Assembly (NCBI RefSeq): GCF_904849725.1
Contig: NC_058519.1
Coordinates: 185,617,703-185,681,702, forward strand
Reading direction: 5' to 3'
Source of the DNA: Hordeum vulgare subsp. vulgare
Taxonomy: Eukaryota > Streptophyta > Magnoliopsida > Poales > Poaceae
Length of the DNA stretch: 64,000 nucleotides
The translations under genes were made by a program, and so were the position numbers. The notes beneath the pieces are model-generated. The model made no database searches, had not been told where the DNA came from, and was given only the letters and a program-made list of their open reading frames with translations. Numbering within the stretch: the stretch's first letter is position 1; each line of letters begins with the position of its first letter. Below are positions 20,127 through 32,315 of the stretch, one piece after another.

Positions 20127-23100
20127 CCCTTAACCAAGATAGCATTGTGCTCATGTCTTCTTTGCATTTGCATCTAAGAAGTTTCAACAAAAACAACAAA
20201 GTGGCAAAGGAAAAACTCAAAACCCTAGCCACCATTTCAATTAAAGGAAATTTCAACTAGTTCAAAATCAATGAACCAAAAATGGCCTCAAGAAATGTTC
20301 AAACTTTCTGATAAATCATGAAAGTAAATGAGCATTGGAGAAAACTATTTTCTTGACACTTTAAGCATTTTAAATAAATGCAAAAGCCACTGGTTTCAAA
20401 TTTAAAATTTGAAATCAGAAACTATAATTTTCCAAAAATGTTGAAAGTCTTGGAAATGAGTGGGGATATTATAACAAATATTTCAGGAGGTCAAAATTAG
20501 TTTTTACCTTTTGTTTTGGAGCTGAAATAATTAGCAAAGCACTAAATAGCAAAACAGAAAAAACCAAAAAAGAGAAAATGGGAAAAGCTTACCTGACGCC
20601 CAAGCCAGGCCCACCCCATCTCGCCGCTCGTCCCCTTCCCCGCGCCAGTAGGCAGCAGGAGGTGGCCGCCGCCTCCTCCGGCGCGGCCACGCACCTGCGT
20701 GCCTGCCTGGCCGCCGGTTCGCGCTGGCGACGACGGGGATAAGCTCCCCGGAGCCTCCCCTATCCATTCCCCGCCTCGGTTCTCCTCCTCCGCCCGGATC
20801 CCCTCCTTCTCCCTGCTGCCGCCATTAGAGCCAAGCTCGAGCTCGAGCTGGCCGTGCCCCTGGCCATAGGATCCCCTCCGCGAGCACGCCATTAGCTCCG
20901 CCCCGTCGCCCTGGTCATTCCTGCAGAAGCCGAAGCTTCCTCGCGCCCTGCAACGCCCGCAACGCCGTCGTCTTCTTCCTCCGGCCGCCGGACATCTCCC
21001 GTCGATTCGTCGCCCCCAGGCCTTCCCCGAGCCGTGTGAGCTCTTCTCTGCACTCCCTGTGAGCATGCGGTGGTTTTCCCTAAGTTTTCCCCGTCGATCC
21101 CCTCCTCTAGCCCTAGTTTCACCGGAGCCCGACGAGCACCGCCGCTGCCGCTCGTCGCCGGTAGCCCTCCGATGTCCAGCTCGTCCTCCCGAGAGCACCA
21201 GCAGCTCCAGGACGACGCATAGATGCCGTAGCAGCTAAGAACTAAGCGTGGATCCCTCTGATTCAAAGACCCGACGACGCCCGAGCTTTGGCTGCCGCTC
21301 CGGCTCGTCGCCGACGCCTCTTCCGGCGACCCGAGCCTCCCCAGATGGTCCTGCCAGCTCGGCCACTTCGCGGGCTTGCTGTAGCTGCCAACCGCGTGCG
21401 TTTTCGTGTCATGCAGCGCCGTCTAGGTCGCCTCCGGCGAGCCCTCCGCCGCGGGTTTGGTCGCCGGCGACCACCCTCCGGTGGCCGTCGACGTGGCCGA
21501 CCATTAGGGCCTAATCGCCCTCCCCTGAGTCGCTGCCAGAGGGCCCCACGCCTGGTCAAACCCCAATTAGGGGTTGGTCAGCGCGGGATTAGTCCCAGAG
21601 AGGCTGACCAGTGGGGCCCCCCTGTCAGGTTTGACCTGCACAGGTCGGCTGACCTGCTGACATCAGCCTGATGCAATAAATGGAATTTCCAGTATAAAAA
21701 TAATTCAGGAAATTGCTAAAAATTGCAAAAATCATAGAAATTAATCTGTAACTCCAATGACAATAATTTATATATGAAAAAGTATCAGAAAAATTCAAGG
21801 ATTCTGATTATTCTATTTTCAACTATGTCTGAAAAAGTTACAGAACCCCAAATTGTGAAATAAGGAATAATTCAATTCTTTTAATCACTTTATAAATGGA
21901 ATTTGCAAAAATATCCAAATTTCATTATAAATACAATGATCACACACTGCCCTAGGGGTAAATCAGTACCATAACATGGCATTTCATGCATGTTAACATT
22001 AGGTTGATCTGAGCATCAGGTCGAATCAATTAAACCGGTATCCGGGAATAACCGTTTAAATTGCTATTCGAAGGTGATTCAAATCAACGCTAAACCTAAA
22101 ACATATTGATTATAATAACCTATCATTTGCATTCTCATGCCATGCTCATGCATCATTTTGATTGCATATGATTGTTATTGAATGTTTCCATTCATTTCGG
22201 TAGGCTCCGCACCCCCGGATTCCACCGAATATCCATCCGACGGATATCGTTCCTCCTCTGAGCAACAAGGCAAGCAACCCTTTTGATCATCCCGATAACA
22301 CCTATGTTCTTGCTCCTGCACCTAATTATTGCATTAGGATCAAATGCTTCAACTGCTTTTGCCACGATAGTTGGACCCACTTCCTTTGCATGACTTAACC
22401 TTGTCACAGTAAATAGCCGAACCTTGCAACCTAGCATACCTAGTAGTTGCTTGAGCCATGATGTGTCTTATCCTGCTATGCATGCTATGCTTAGAGTTGT
22501 GTATGGTCTGTCATCTGGGAGATGAACAGAAATGTGGAATGTGTTCGGTGAGCAAAGGTCGTGTGTTGAACTTGATTTGGTAAAGGTACCGGTGAAAGGC
22601 TGTGTAGGAGTACATGGCGGGTTGTTTCATTGGAACCGTCCTTAGGAACTGAGTTCCCTGTATGTAATCCAAGACTAGATACTACCACATGTTGGGCCCT
22701 GAAATATGACCCCGCTCGGCCTATTAATCGCGTAGTACTTGGTCCAGGAGTTGCAAGTAGTTTCTGGTGTTTATAGTAATGCTGGAGGCCGTGCATGGTG
22801 CTGACCTGAGAGGTGGACCGTGCTGCGGTAGGCAGTGGCACGGTGTACCAAGTGGCACCCGGATGGTGGGCTTGGGAACCCTGCGCACATCGTTTGAGGC
22901 CGTGGCGAAAACCTCGGCCGGACTTCCGTACGGGTTACTCTCAGATAGGCGATAAACCTGGACTAGGTACTAGTGTGATTAACGGTCGTGGCCGACTCCC
23001 TCGCTGGGCTTCCTCTTGAAGGTTGCCGAGGTGCATGACGTGCACATGGCGATAAGTGGCGGGAGCGCGTGTGACGAAGTACACCCCTGCAGGGTTATGA

Positions 23101-24268
23101 TCTATTCGAATAGCCGCGTCCGCGGATATGGACTACTTGGAGACATATGTTGTTCATAGATAACTTCAATGGCTACTCATAAAATTGTCAAGATAAGCGT
23201 GAGTGTCGTGGACGGCATTTCCGTATGGAGACGGAATGATTCCACGATAGTGTATTGTTGTGGTGTTAGTGGACTCGTGTGCGAGAAATCAAGTTGTCAA
23301 AACTAATTTCAAAAAGCAAGTTGTCTAGCCACGAGTCAAATGCTGGCTTTCCGCATGAAACCCCACAATACCTTCTTGATACCTTGCATGAGTAGTTAGT
23401 CATCCTAAAGTCTTGCTGAGTACCTTCGTACTCATGTTTGCTTAATAAATGTTGCAGAGGTTGCTAATGACCCTAATGGAGGGTTCTTCGTAGACATCGA
23501 CGACGACGAGTAGCTGGTGTCCCAGCTACGATCTGGCCCTACGTCGGCTCTGTAGTATAGTTAGGCCATGTGCCTTCTAGCTGCTCTGTCTGTACCCAGA
23601 CAGTTTATAACTCTTCCGCTGGCTTGTATTATATGACTGCTATTATGGGTCGTGAGACCCTTAATGTGTAATAATATGTGTGTGGCTCTTCCGAGCCTCT
23701 TAAATAAAGCTCGTATGTTTATGGTTATGTTGTGATGCCATCGATGTATCTATACATATCGGTATGCCATGCGTACGTGTGTCGTACTTGATATGTATGG
23801 GGTTCGAATACCTAGTCGTGAACTTTAGTAGCACTCCTTACAAGGAAATGCCCCTTTGTGATCCAACGAGCCTTGGTAGTTCGCTACTGCTCCGGACACA
23901 TTGGTTGACCGGCATGTGTCCTTCTTAGCTGTTGTGTCTGTCCCCTTTGGGGAAATGTCACGTGACGTAATGGAGTCCTTGTAGCTTGCTACGACTCGTC
24001 TACGTTTGTTTATGACCGACACCTGCTTTGTTGGGTCATGTATGCCTGTCCTTGTGCGGAACTGCCACTTTGGTTTATGACTAGACATGTCGATCCGGGT
24101 TCTTTGACATTGGAATGCTAACGACACTATCGCATACGTGAGTCAAAAGACGCAAACGGTCCCGGCTAAGGTAAGGCTGCAGCCGTGGAGTTAACCGTGC
24201 GTGAGACCACAAAGGGATGCGATGTGTTACAGGCTGGATTCCTATGGCTTAGGATCGGGGTCCCGACA
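20113..24268 (+). repeat. Element T 3' LTR
   Basis: 4156 bp, the same length as the 5' LTR and co-linear with it throughout. The differences I counted are all substitutions, with no indels. The GC-rich block lies at about 20597-21677. Confidence 0.93.
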
Positions 24269-25264
24269 TACGGGTCCATAGCTAGTAACTAGATGGCTTC
24301 CTCTCTCTCTTGGATCTTCAATACAAAGTTCTCCATGATCTTCTTGGAGATCTATCCGGTGTAATTTTCTTTTGCGGTGTGTTTGGAGAGATCTGATGAA
24401 TTGTGGATTTATGATTAGATTATCTATGAATCTTATTTGAGTTTCTTCTGATCTCTTATATCTAGGATTTCATATCATTCTAATTCTCTTCGAGTTGTGG
24501 GTTTTGTTTGGCCAACTAGATCTATGATTCTTGCGATGGGAGAAGTGCTTGGTTTTGGGTTCATACCGTGCGATGACCTCACCCAGTGACAGAAGGGGTA
24601 GTGAGGCACGCATCATGTTGTTGGCATCAAGGGTAAAAAGATGGCGTTTTCATCATTGGTTTGAGATTATCCCTCTACATCATGTCATCTTGCTTAAGGC
24701 TTTAATCTGTTCATCGTGAACTCAATACACTAGATGCATGCTGGATAGCGGTTGATGTGTGGAGTAATAGTAGTAGATGCAGAAAGTATCGGTCAACTTG
24801 TCTCGGACGTGATGCCTATATGTATGATCATTGCCTTAGATATCGTCATGACTTTGCGCGGTTCTATCAATTGCTCGACAGTAATTTGTTCACCCACCGT
24901 GATATTTGCTATTTTGAGAGAAGCCTTTAGTGAACACTATGGCCCTCGGGTCTACTCCACACCATATTTTCAGCCTTACACTTTTTACTCCGTTGCACTT
25001 TCCGCCTTCAGATCTCACTTTGCAAACAATCTTGAAGGGATTGAAAATCCCTTTGAAGCGTTGGGTGCAAGCTTGTTTGTGTTTGCGTAGGTACTCTGGA
25101 CTTGACGAGACCCTCCTTCTGGATCGATACCTTGGTTCTCAAACTGAGGGAAATACTTACTGCTCCTATGCTGCATCACCCTTTCCTCTTCAAGGGAAAA
25201 ACCAATGCAAGCCCAGTCTCCATTAACGTGTCAATTTTTGGCGCTGTTGTCTGTTGCCGTAGCA
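24269..25264 (+). repeat. Element A 3' LTR, second part
   Basis: It begins with the TACGG duplication and continues co-linear with the A 5' LTR from 3480 to 4473 (TCCATAGCTAGTAACTAGAT onward), ending TTGCCGTAGCA before the flank TATTC. Confidence 0.9.
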
Positions 25265-26113
25265 TATTCTCCTTGAGCTAAGGACACACAGCCCTCGCCC
25301 AGCACTCGTGGTAAGTCTTCAGGGCAAACATCCAAACCCTCACAAACTTGGTTACACGGTGATCCACAATTGACTGCTGGATGCTCTAGACCATGACGCC
25401 TAGCCGTCTGGAGGATACACAGTCCTCACTTGATGATTTTCTCTCGAAGATTGTGAGGAATTTGGGTTGGTCTAAATAACTAGTTTCAGTTTCTCTCGGA
25501 GCAGCCAACCAGAAAGTGGCTGCGGGGGTGGCTATTTATAGCCTGGGAGCATCCTGACATGATTTGACATAAATGCCTTTTAATAATATGACTGTTGGGT
25601 GGATAAGATCTAGGACAGGTGGCGCATGGCGCGGCAACGGTCAGAACTTTCAACTGTGAAACTCCTCATGTCTCTCATATTCCTCACTTTGAGGCTTTGG
25701 TAGATTTAGGCTTGGGTTGAGCATCATGAGAAAATTCGTTCTGTAGTTTCACCTCGACCCCCTTTAACAGTACGGTGTTCCTATGACTCAAGTGTAAAGA
25801 AAATGAAATAGAAAGAGTAAATCTTCAAGCTTCAAAGTCTTCGCAGTGTTTTCTTCAGGACACACCAAATTCCTAATCTTCAATATCTTCATGAGGAATA
25901 TCAATTTCGTCACAATTTCTTCGCGACCAAAGTCTTCAAGGAATGACCAAAGTCTTCACTCGAAGACATACATTTTTAGGGGTCGATTTTCATCGAATAA
26001 CTCAAACTCCTCAGCGACTTGTATTGCCTGTGTACACTCACAAACATATCAGTCTCTTAACCTATAAGTCTTCAAACCACCAAAATCACTAAGGGGCACT
26101 AGATGCACTTGCA
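25265..26113 (-). mobile_element. Element H 3' LTR, proximal part
   Basis: On the minus strand the LTR starts TGCAAGTGCATCTAGTGCCC at 26113, the start known from Maximus/Sirevirus LTRs, preceded by a polypurine tract. A canonical TATA box GGCTATAAATAGCC (minus) lies at 25530-25543. The sequence continues into 2924-2452 after removal of element A. Confidence 0.8.
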
Positions 26114-26129
26114 ATCTCCCCCTTTTTGG
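26114..26129 (-). promoter_or_regulatory. Polypurine tract of element H
   Basis: Minus strand CCAAAAAGGGGGAGAT, directly before the LTR start TGCAAGTGCATC. This purine run is characteristic of Sireviruses. Confidence 0.85.
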
Positions 26130-26641
26130 TTGTTGATGACAAGTAGGTTAAGTTTTCAACAGGGATAGTAATATGAAATGTAAGTACTGAGTTTGAGGAA
26201 TTTGAAATCAAGATACACAGAAACTCCCCCTGAAGATGTGCATGTTTTGAGGAATTTTCTTTGAATAGAAGATGCACATTGATGATATATATTATGGAGA
26301 TCTCCCACTGTATCTTGCAATTAATGCATGCATTTGGCATATAGTATGAGGAATTAGAGATGCATGATGAAAAATGGTGTCTGACAAATTTCATCATGCC
26401 TGCATTAATTAACTTGAGGAATAAGCATGCGAGGAAAAACGTTCAAAAGTATCAGAACACCATCGGGCTTAAGTTACAACTCATTACATCAAAAACTTCA
26501 GAAGAACCAAGAGTTTGTAACTTAATAAAGTTTATAAGCCCATAAATAAATCCCGCTTGAAGACTAACTCGCAGATTTCTCCCCCTTTGTTATCAAGTGA
26601 CGGAAAGGGACGAATCTGAGGACTAACGCCCATGAAGAATT

Positions 26642-29600
26642 TCACTTGTCTATTGAGGAAGAGGCGCGAGCAGTCTTCAAGTCATACTTCCTTGTTGGGC
26701 CAGTGGCAGTATCCTCGGGTTCTTCATCTGAATCAGCAGTGCGAAATGAAGAAAATGAGTTGTCCACCAGGTCAGGAACTGGAATAGACTTGCATTTCTT
26801 CTTAGGTGGCCATGAGCAGTCAAAGTTGCGAGAGAATTCCAATTCTTCAAGTTCATGTGGAGTATTCAGGTGAGACAGAATGGCCCAAGTGCGATCAAAT
26901 ACCTCATGAATATAATAATGATTTTTCTTCACAGCATTCTGAGTCTCGTTGAGGGTTTTCACAATGGTGCCCAACTGGCGTTTTACCCACTTGTGATTGT
27001 GATCGACTTTTTAGTGAAGACTAAGGAGAAGCTCTCTGTTAGTCATCACCCTTGGGGCTGTTGGGCTTGAAGGTTATTGAGTGGCAGTGTCATCATATGA
27101 GGAATAAGAGTCAGCCTTGCAAAACTGACCATGCAGGGGCCGATTTCCTTCATCAATCACTGACTTGCCTTTGCCTTCAACTAGTTCAAGAGATTTATTA
27201 ATGACTTTGATAGGCGGCAGATAGACGAGGTGATTCTGAAAGTCAGGTTGGTAGTTGATGGCGGATCTATTCCTGATGAATCTCATGATCCAAGGCCCAT
27301 AAATATTCAGCTCAAATGGTGACAAAGCATTATTGGCCAAAGTCCTCAAGAAGAAATCATGAAGGTTCATAGGGATGCCATGAATGACGTTGAACAGGAT
27401 ATTCTTCATGATGCCTACAACATCTTCTTCATTGTCATGCCCTTTGATGGGTGCGAAGGAATATGACAAGATCCTGTAGACAGTCCTGGGCTCATACTTC
27501 AAGTTCTTCACCAGGAATATAGTCCTTGGAGGTTGGCCCTGAGCCAAAGGTTTCATGAGGACTTCCATGAGCTTATTTGGCAGTTCCCTTTCATCATACA
27601 TTCTGATTGCATCTTCTGAAGGAATTGATATTAGAAGAGCTCGAAGCAATTCTGTGGCTGGAGCTTTGTAGTGAGTGTGTTGTGTCATCCAGTCCAAGAC
27701 CCACGTGTTGATGTCTTTGGGGTCACTTGAGATATGCAGTGTGGCATAGAATTGAAGAATAATGCCAGTATTCTAGTCATTGATATCTGTACAGAATGGC
27801 AGTAGCCCTTCTTCGTGAAGAACATTCAGTACTAGGGTGAAGCAAGGGATTTCCTCCATGTCACAGTGAGGAATGTGGGTATGAAGAAATATACTATTTC
27901 TTCCATAGAGCACAGAAGCATAGTAGTTGAGTTGATTTCTAGTCCAGAACTTTCTGTTCCTGATGCGAAGCCTATCGTAGGGATTTTCTCCTGTGAAGTA
28001 GTGACATTCATCATAGAATGCTTGCTTCTGAAACTTTGGCCTCTTTCAGAAGGGCTGATGAGGCTTTGGTCGAAGATTACGCTGTTGTTCATTTTGGGGA
28101 GTTGTGGCCACCACAAATGCAGTTTCAGGATTTACCACTATAATTGCAGTTTCATCATTTTAAGCAGAACCTTGTTCCTCAGCTTGAGGAATTTGCTGAT
28201 CCGAGGGAGCAGATGCAGTTTTTGGTGCTTCAGTTTCTTCAGTTGATACAGCTGATTCTTCGTCTTGTGCTTATTCCTCATGTGAACTCTTTTCATCACG
28301 GCTAGTCAGATTCTCGGTGCTACAGGAGTTTGAGGAATTGGAGTTGTTGTTGGCGAGTTTGGGTGAGCCTTTTCCTAGAACTCATCATGGATAACAGGTA
28401 TGCTGCATCCAATGTCTTCATCACCCTCCATTTCTTCAGCAGTAATTGGAGGTGTTGTGACTTGAGGAATTTGATGTGCTTGAATTTCCTCATCCATTGG
28501 CGTGGATGCAGTACAGCGGTTATCGTCCATTTCCTCATCTTGTTCTGGAATGATGCATTCTTCACCAAATGGAACAATCATATATGATGGTGCTACATTG
28601 AGGGGAGTAGCATCCACTAGAGATGACGATGAGGTAGGCATAGTCTTCAGGCATTTCTCTGAAGACTCTGAAGTAGTTGAAGCCTTTCTCTTCTTGGCTT
28701 CTTTTTCAACAGCTTTTGTTTTCTTCACGTCTGCTACAGACAAAAGAGTCACTTTCTTCACCTTTGAAGACTTAGGTGAAGGAGCATTTTCATCAAGCAT
28801 TGCTTTGGCAGTGTCTCGCCTGGCAGATTCTTCAGCTGAAATATTCTGAGTAATTTCCTCAGCAGCTTGTTCTTCATTTTCATCAGCCTCAGCCATTGGC
28901 ATAGTATAGCTTGGCTGAGGTTTTGTTGGCTGCTTTGGAGCGGCAACCGTGCCGTTGTATTCATCAATTGCAGTAGTTGCGGCTTTGACAAATTGCACTT
29001 TGACACCCTTTTGATAAGCATGAAGACTTGTGTATCTGTCAGTGACGGTCTTCAGCTCTACCTGAGTAGAAACAAGTTTCTCAGGCGATAGGTTTAGGAT
29101 GTTTTTCTTTAGAAATTTCTCCTTTTTAACCTTTGCAAGATTATCTTGTTTGGCTTGCCGATCCTTCCATTTTGCTTCATTGATGAATGAAGCAACCATA
29201 TGACTAACTTCAGGAGGAAGCTTCAAATCATCAATTGGAGTGTTTGGATCCTCATGCCAAAGATCGATGAAGTTTAGCAGTTCTTTCGGATCTAGTGTGA
29301 GGGGAATGGTCCTACTGGTAGCTTGTGCAACTCTTTCTTGCTTGTTTCTGATGATGGCTTGAAGAGTTTCATCATCATATTCTTCACTTCCTTCTGATGC
29401 AGAAGGAATGTTGACAACTTTTCCTGGGCTTGGCCTCGTACCTCTACCAGCAGCCATCTTTGTCTTCAGCACACCAGGTGAAGATTTTGGAGCTGAGCCT
29501 GAGGTAGATGGCATAGAGGAACTTGAGTTTTCTGATTGAAGCTTACTGAGTTGTTTCTGTGGAGGAGGTGAAGACTTTGTTGCAGTTGAGGATTTGGCAG

Positions 29601-30190
29601 TTGTTGCTTCTTTTTGAGGAAGTTGCTCTTTTGATACTGCTGATGAGACCTTTGGCTTGAGACTTGGTTTCTTCAACAGAACCTTTTCTGACGTTTTTCT
29701 ATAGCATAAGCCTCAGCAGCGGAAGAAATGGCAGTTCTAGCTGCAGCAGCAGATTCCTCATTAAACTTTGTGACAACAGCTTTAGGCTTTTTCTCCAACT
29801 TAGACAAATACTTGTCTTTTTCATCAGGATAATCCTCAATTGTGGCTATGCTTGAGGAATGTGCTGCTTTTTGTTCTCCCTGTGGAAACCTTTTGCAAGG
29901 AGGTTTGAGGGCAAACTTCTTGGCATATTTTGGAGTGACATACCTATATTCCTTCCCTCCTTTGCCCATCTGCGTTCAATCTTTTGAAACCTTATCTTGC
30001 GTTTTGCCATGGTCTCTTTACCATGAATTCCCTCATCAAGCGTGCAGTACTCAGCATATATCTCCTCACAAATCTCAAAGGTAGTGTTCTGTTCCAACTT
30101 CTTGCCACCCTTCTGTTTTCTGTCTTCCTCCATTTTCTTCAGCTGAGGTTTTTGCTGAGGAATCTGTATTCTTGAGGAATCTGAAGACAC
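26642..30190 (-). pseudogene. Additional (envelope-position) ORF of Sirevirus-like element H, degenerate
   Basis: About 3.5 kb of former coding sequence between RNase H and the polypurine tract, where some Sireviruses carry an additional or env-like gene. Pieces on the minus strand: 30190-29846 (basic, KMEEDRKQKGGKKLEQ), 29969-29673 (KGGKEYRYVTPKYAKKFALK), 29676-28375 (433 codons; Ser/Lys/Pro-rich with PKELLNFIDLWHEDPN), then broken pieces to 27698, 27697-27074 and 26974-26642. At least four frame changes and several stops separate them. The N-terminal half is low-complexity and charged. The part at about 28060-27080 looks folded (FYATLHI, WVLDWMTQHTHYKAPATELL, YGPWIMRFIRN) and resembles a domain found in plant retroelement ORFs of unknown function. 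The open frame at 30190 begins with GTG; the first ATG is at about 30133. I see no clear signal peptide or membrane segment. Confidence 0.6.
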
Positions 30191-30687
30191 ATGTAATGTT
30201 TCTTCAAGAAATGTTGCAAATGAGTTAAGTTGATGAGAACTTAGTCATTCATCAGCTGACATTTTGTACGTGTGAACAAAGTACACGTGCGAAGAATTTG
30301 GAGAGGCCATATGTGTTCGCATATTTGAGGAAATTGAAAATTTTCTTAAGCTGAGGAATTTGACCAGTGAGTTGAGGAATTTAACTAAGCATTCGGATCT
30401 TGGGTTCCAGCGTTGTGGAGATTTGAAAATTTACACAATTGAGGAATCTCGTGAAGAATTTAGTGGCTTAGTGAAATTCATCAAGTGTTCTATAGATGGG
30501 TGTGCACAGCTAAGAGATTTTCTGAGGAAAGACTAATTTCACAAATCTTAAGAGAATAAAGAGGTCAACAAGGGCAGTAAAATAGGATTTTAATTACCAT
30601 GTGCGATGAACACGATGAACTGAGGAAGTAACAGTAGAAGTTATTCGATTCAGATCTTCAGTGCCCTAACTTGGCGACTGAAGACGC
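30191..30687 (-). other. Leader of the additional ORF in element H
   Basis: No domain-bearing frame. The plus strand is full of GAGGAATTT-type repeats. A CACATGGTAATT at about 30600 (minus) could be an ATG directly followed by a splice donor, but there is no independent support. It is bounded on the left by the ORF and on the right by element B. Confidence 0.45.
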
Positions 30688-32315
30688 TGCTACTACAACA
30701 AAAGACCTTCCAATGGCGCCAGAAATAGGCACGTTGACGGGAGAATACTTGACTTGATCCTTCTGTTGCGGCTACGCCTTAAGGGACTTCCTAGGCAAGT
30801 ATGCAAAGGATTTCCCCCTTGGCCTTGGAGCCTTGCGTTGGTGTTCCCTCGAAGCGGAAAGGGTGATGTAGCGTAGCGGTGGTAAGTATTTCCCTCAGTT
30901 TGAGAACCAAGGTATCGATCCAGTGGAGGAGTATCACAAGAGCCTGCACAAACACAAAAAGCTTGCTCCCAAAGCTATGAAGGGGTTGTCAATCCCTTAT
31001 AGATTGTTTTTCAAGTGAGAACTGAAAGCAACAAAGTAACAAAGCAAAGTAAAAGCGGAGGTGTAAACGATGGATGTGAATAGACCCGGGGGCCGTAGTG
31101 TTTACTAGTGGCTTCTCTCATGAAAGCAAGTAGATGGTGGGTGAACAAATTACTGTCGAGCAATTGATAGAATCGCGCAAAGTCGTGACGATATCTATGG
31201 CAATGATTATATCTATAGGCATCACATCCAAAACAAGTAGACCGATACTTTCTGCATCTACTACTATTACTCCACACGTCGACCTCTATCCAGCATGCAT
31301 CTAGTGTATTAAGTCCATAAGAACAGAGTAACGCCTTAAGCAAGATGACATGATGTAGAGGGATAATCTCAAACCAATGATGAAAACCCCATCTTTTTAC
31401 CCTTGATGGCAACTACTTAATGGGTGCCTTGTTGCCCCTACTGTCACTGGGAAAGGTCACCACATGGTAGAACCCAAAACCAAGCACTTCTCCCATTGCA
31501 AGAATCATAGATCTAGTTGGCCAAACAAAACCCAAGACTCGGAGAGACTTACAAGGATATCAAATCATGCATATAAGAAATCAGCAAAGACTCAATATAA
31601 ATCATAGATAATCTGATAACAAATCCACAATTCATCGGATCTCGACAAACACACCGCCAAAGAAGATTACATCAGATAGATCTCCATGAAGATCATGGAG
31701 AACTTTGTATTGAAGATCCAAGAGAGAGAAGAAGCCATCTAGCTACTAACTACGGACCCTTAGGTCTGAAGTGAACTACTCACGAGTCATTGGAGGGGCG
31801 ATGATGATGATGAAGAAGCCCTCCAACCCCAAAGTCCCCTCCGGCAGGGTGCCGGGAAGGGTCTCCAAATGAGATCTCGCGGAAACGGAAGCTTGCAGCG
31901 GCGGAAAAGTATTTTCGAGGCTCCCCTGATTTTTTTCTAAATTTTTGGGAATATATAGGCCAAGGATCTAGGTCAGGGGGCGGCCAGGGAGGCCACAAGC
32001 CCTTACACCGCCACCTCCCCCTGGTGGCGGAGTGGGAGCTTGTGGGCTCCCTGGAGCCCACCTGACTTGGCCTAGAGGCCCCCTGATCTTCTTCCGTTCG
32101 GGAAAAACTCATTTCAGGGTTTTTATTCCGTTTGGACTCCATTCCAAAATCAGATCTGGAAAGAGTCAAAAACACAGAAAAAACAGGAACTCGCACTTGG
32201 CACTGAATTAATAAGTTAGTCCCAAAAAAGATATAAAAGGTACATAAAACATCCAAAGATGACAAGATAACAGCGTGAAACCATCAAAAATTATAGATAC
32301 GTTTGAGACGTATCA
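30688..32315 (-). repeat. Element B 3' LTR
   Basis: 1628 bp, co-linear with 35982-37608. It is followed internally by the conserved GCATCCCCAAGCTTAA region (polypurine region on the minus strand). The hairpin arms CCACAAGC...GCTTGTGG lie near 31993-32045. Confidence 0.88.

Larger units (their letters stand above)
9946..24268 (+). mobile_element. Complete Tekay/Del-type chromovirus (element T), 14,323 bp
   Basis: Two LTRs of exactly 4156 bp (9946-14101 and 20113-24268) start TGTCACATCC and end GGTCCCGACA. The target duplication TACGG is perfect (9941-9945 and 24269-24273). The internal region has a tRNA-iMet primer site (14106), an extra ORF, gag, and pol in the order protease, reverse transcriptase, RNase H, integrase with a C-terminal chromodomain. 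Long LTRs, the iMet primer and the chromodomain place it with the Tekay/Del chromoviruses. By eye the LTRs differ at about 44 positions (about 1 percent), which at 1.3e-8 substitutions per site per year gives about 0.4 million years. Pol carries two stops and frame breaks. Confidence 0.93.
2925..25264 (+). mobile_element. Athila-like Gypsy element A, complete but non-autonomous, split by element T
   Basis: The 5' LTR starts TGATACGTCTCCAACG at 2925. The 3' LTR starts with the same sequence at 9388, is interrupted at 9945/24269 by T, and ends GCCGTAGCA at 25264. Flanks are TATTA (2920-2924) and TATTC (25265-25269), a target duplication with one mismatch. The internal region (4474-9387) has a primer site of tRNA-Asp type, a gag-protease frame and about 2.6 kb of noncoding 3' sequence. 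It has no reverse transcriptase or integrase, so it would need enzymes from another element. LTR halves compared by eye differ at about 5 percent over 557 bp, older than T, which is expected since T lies inside it. Confidence 0.85.

Noticed and set aside
28330..28849. Plus-strand frames opposite the additional ORF of H (28330-28587, 28502-28849, 27866-28246)
   Set aside because: Antisense shadows of the Ser/Lys-rich minus-strand ORF.
30683..30687. Target duplication of element B (GACGC with ACGGC at 37609-37613)
   Set aside because: The two 5-mers do not match well enough to claim.
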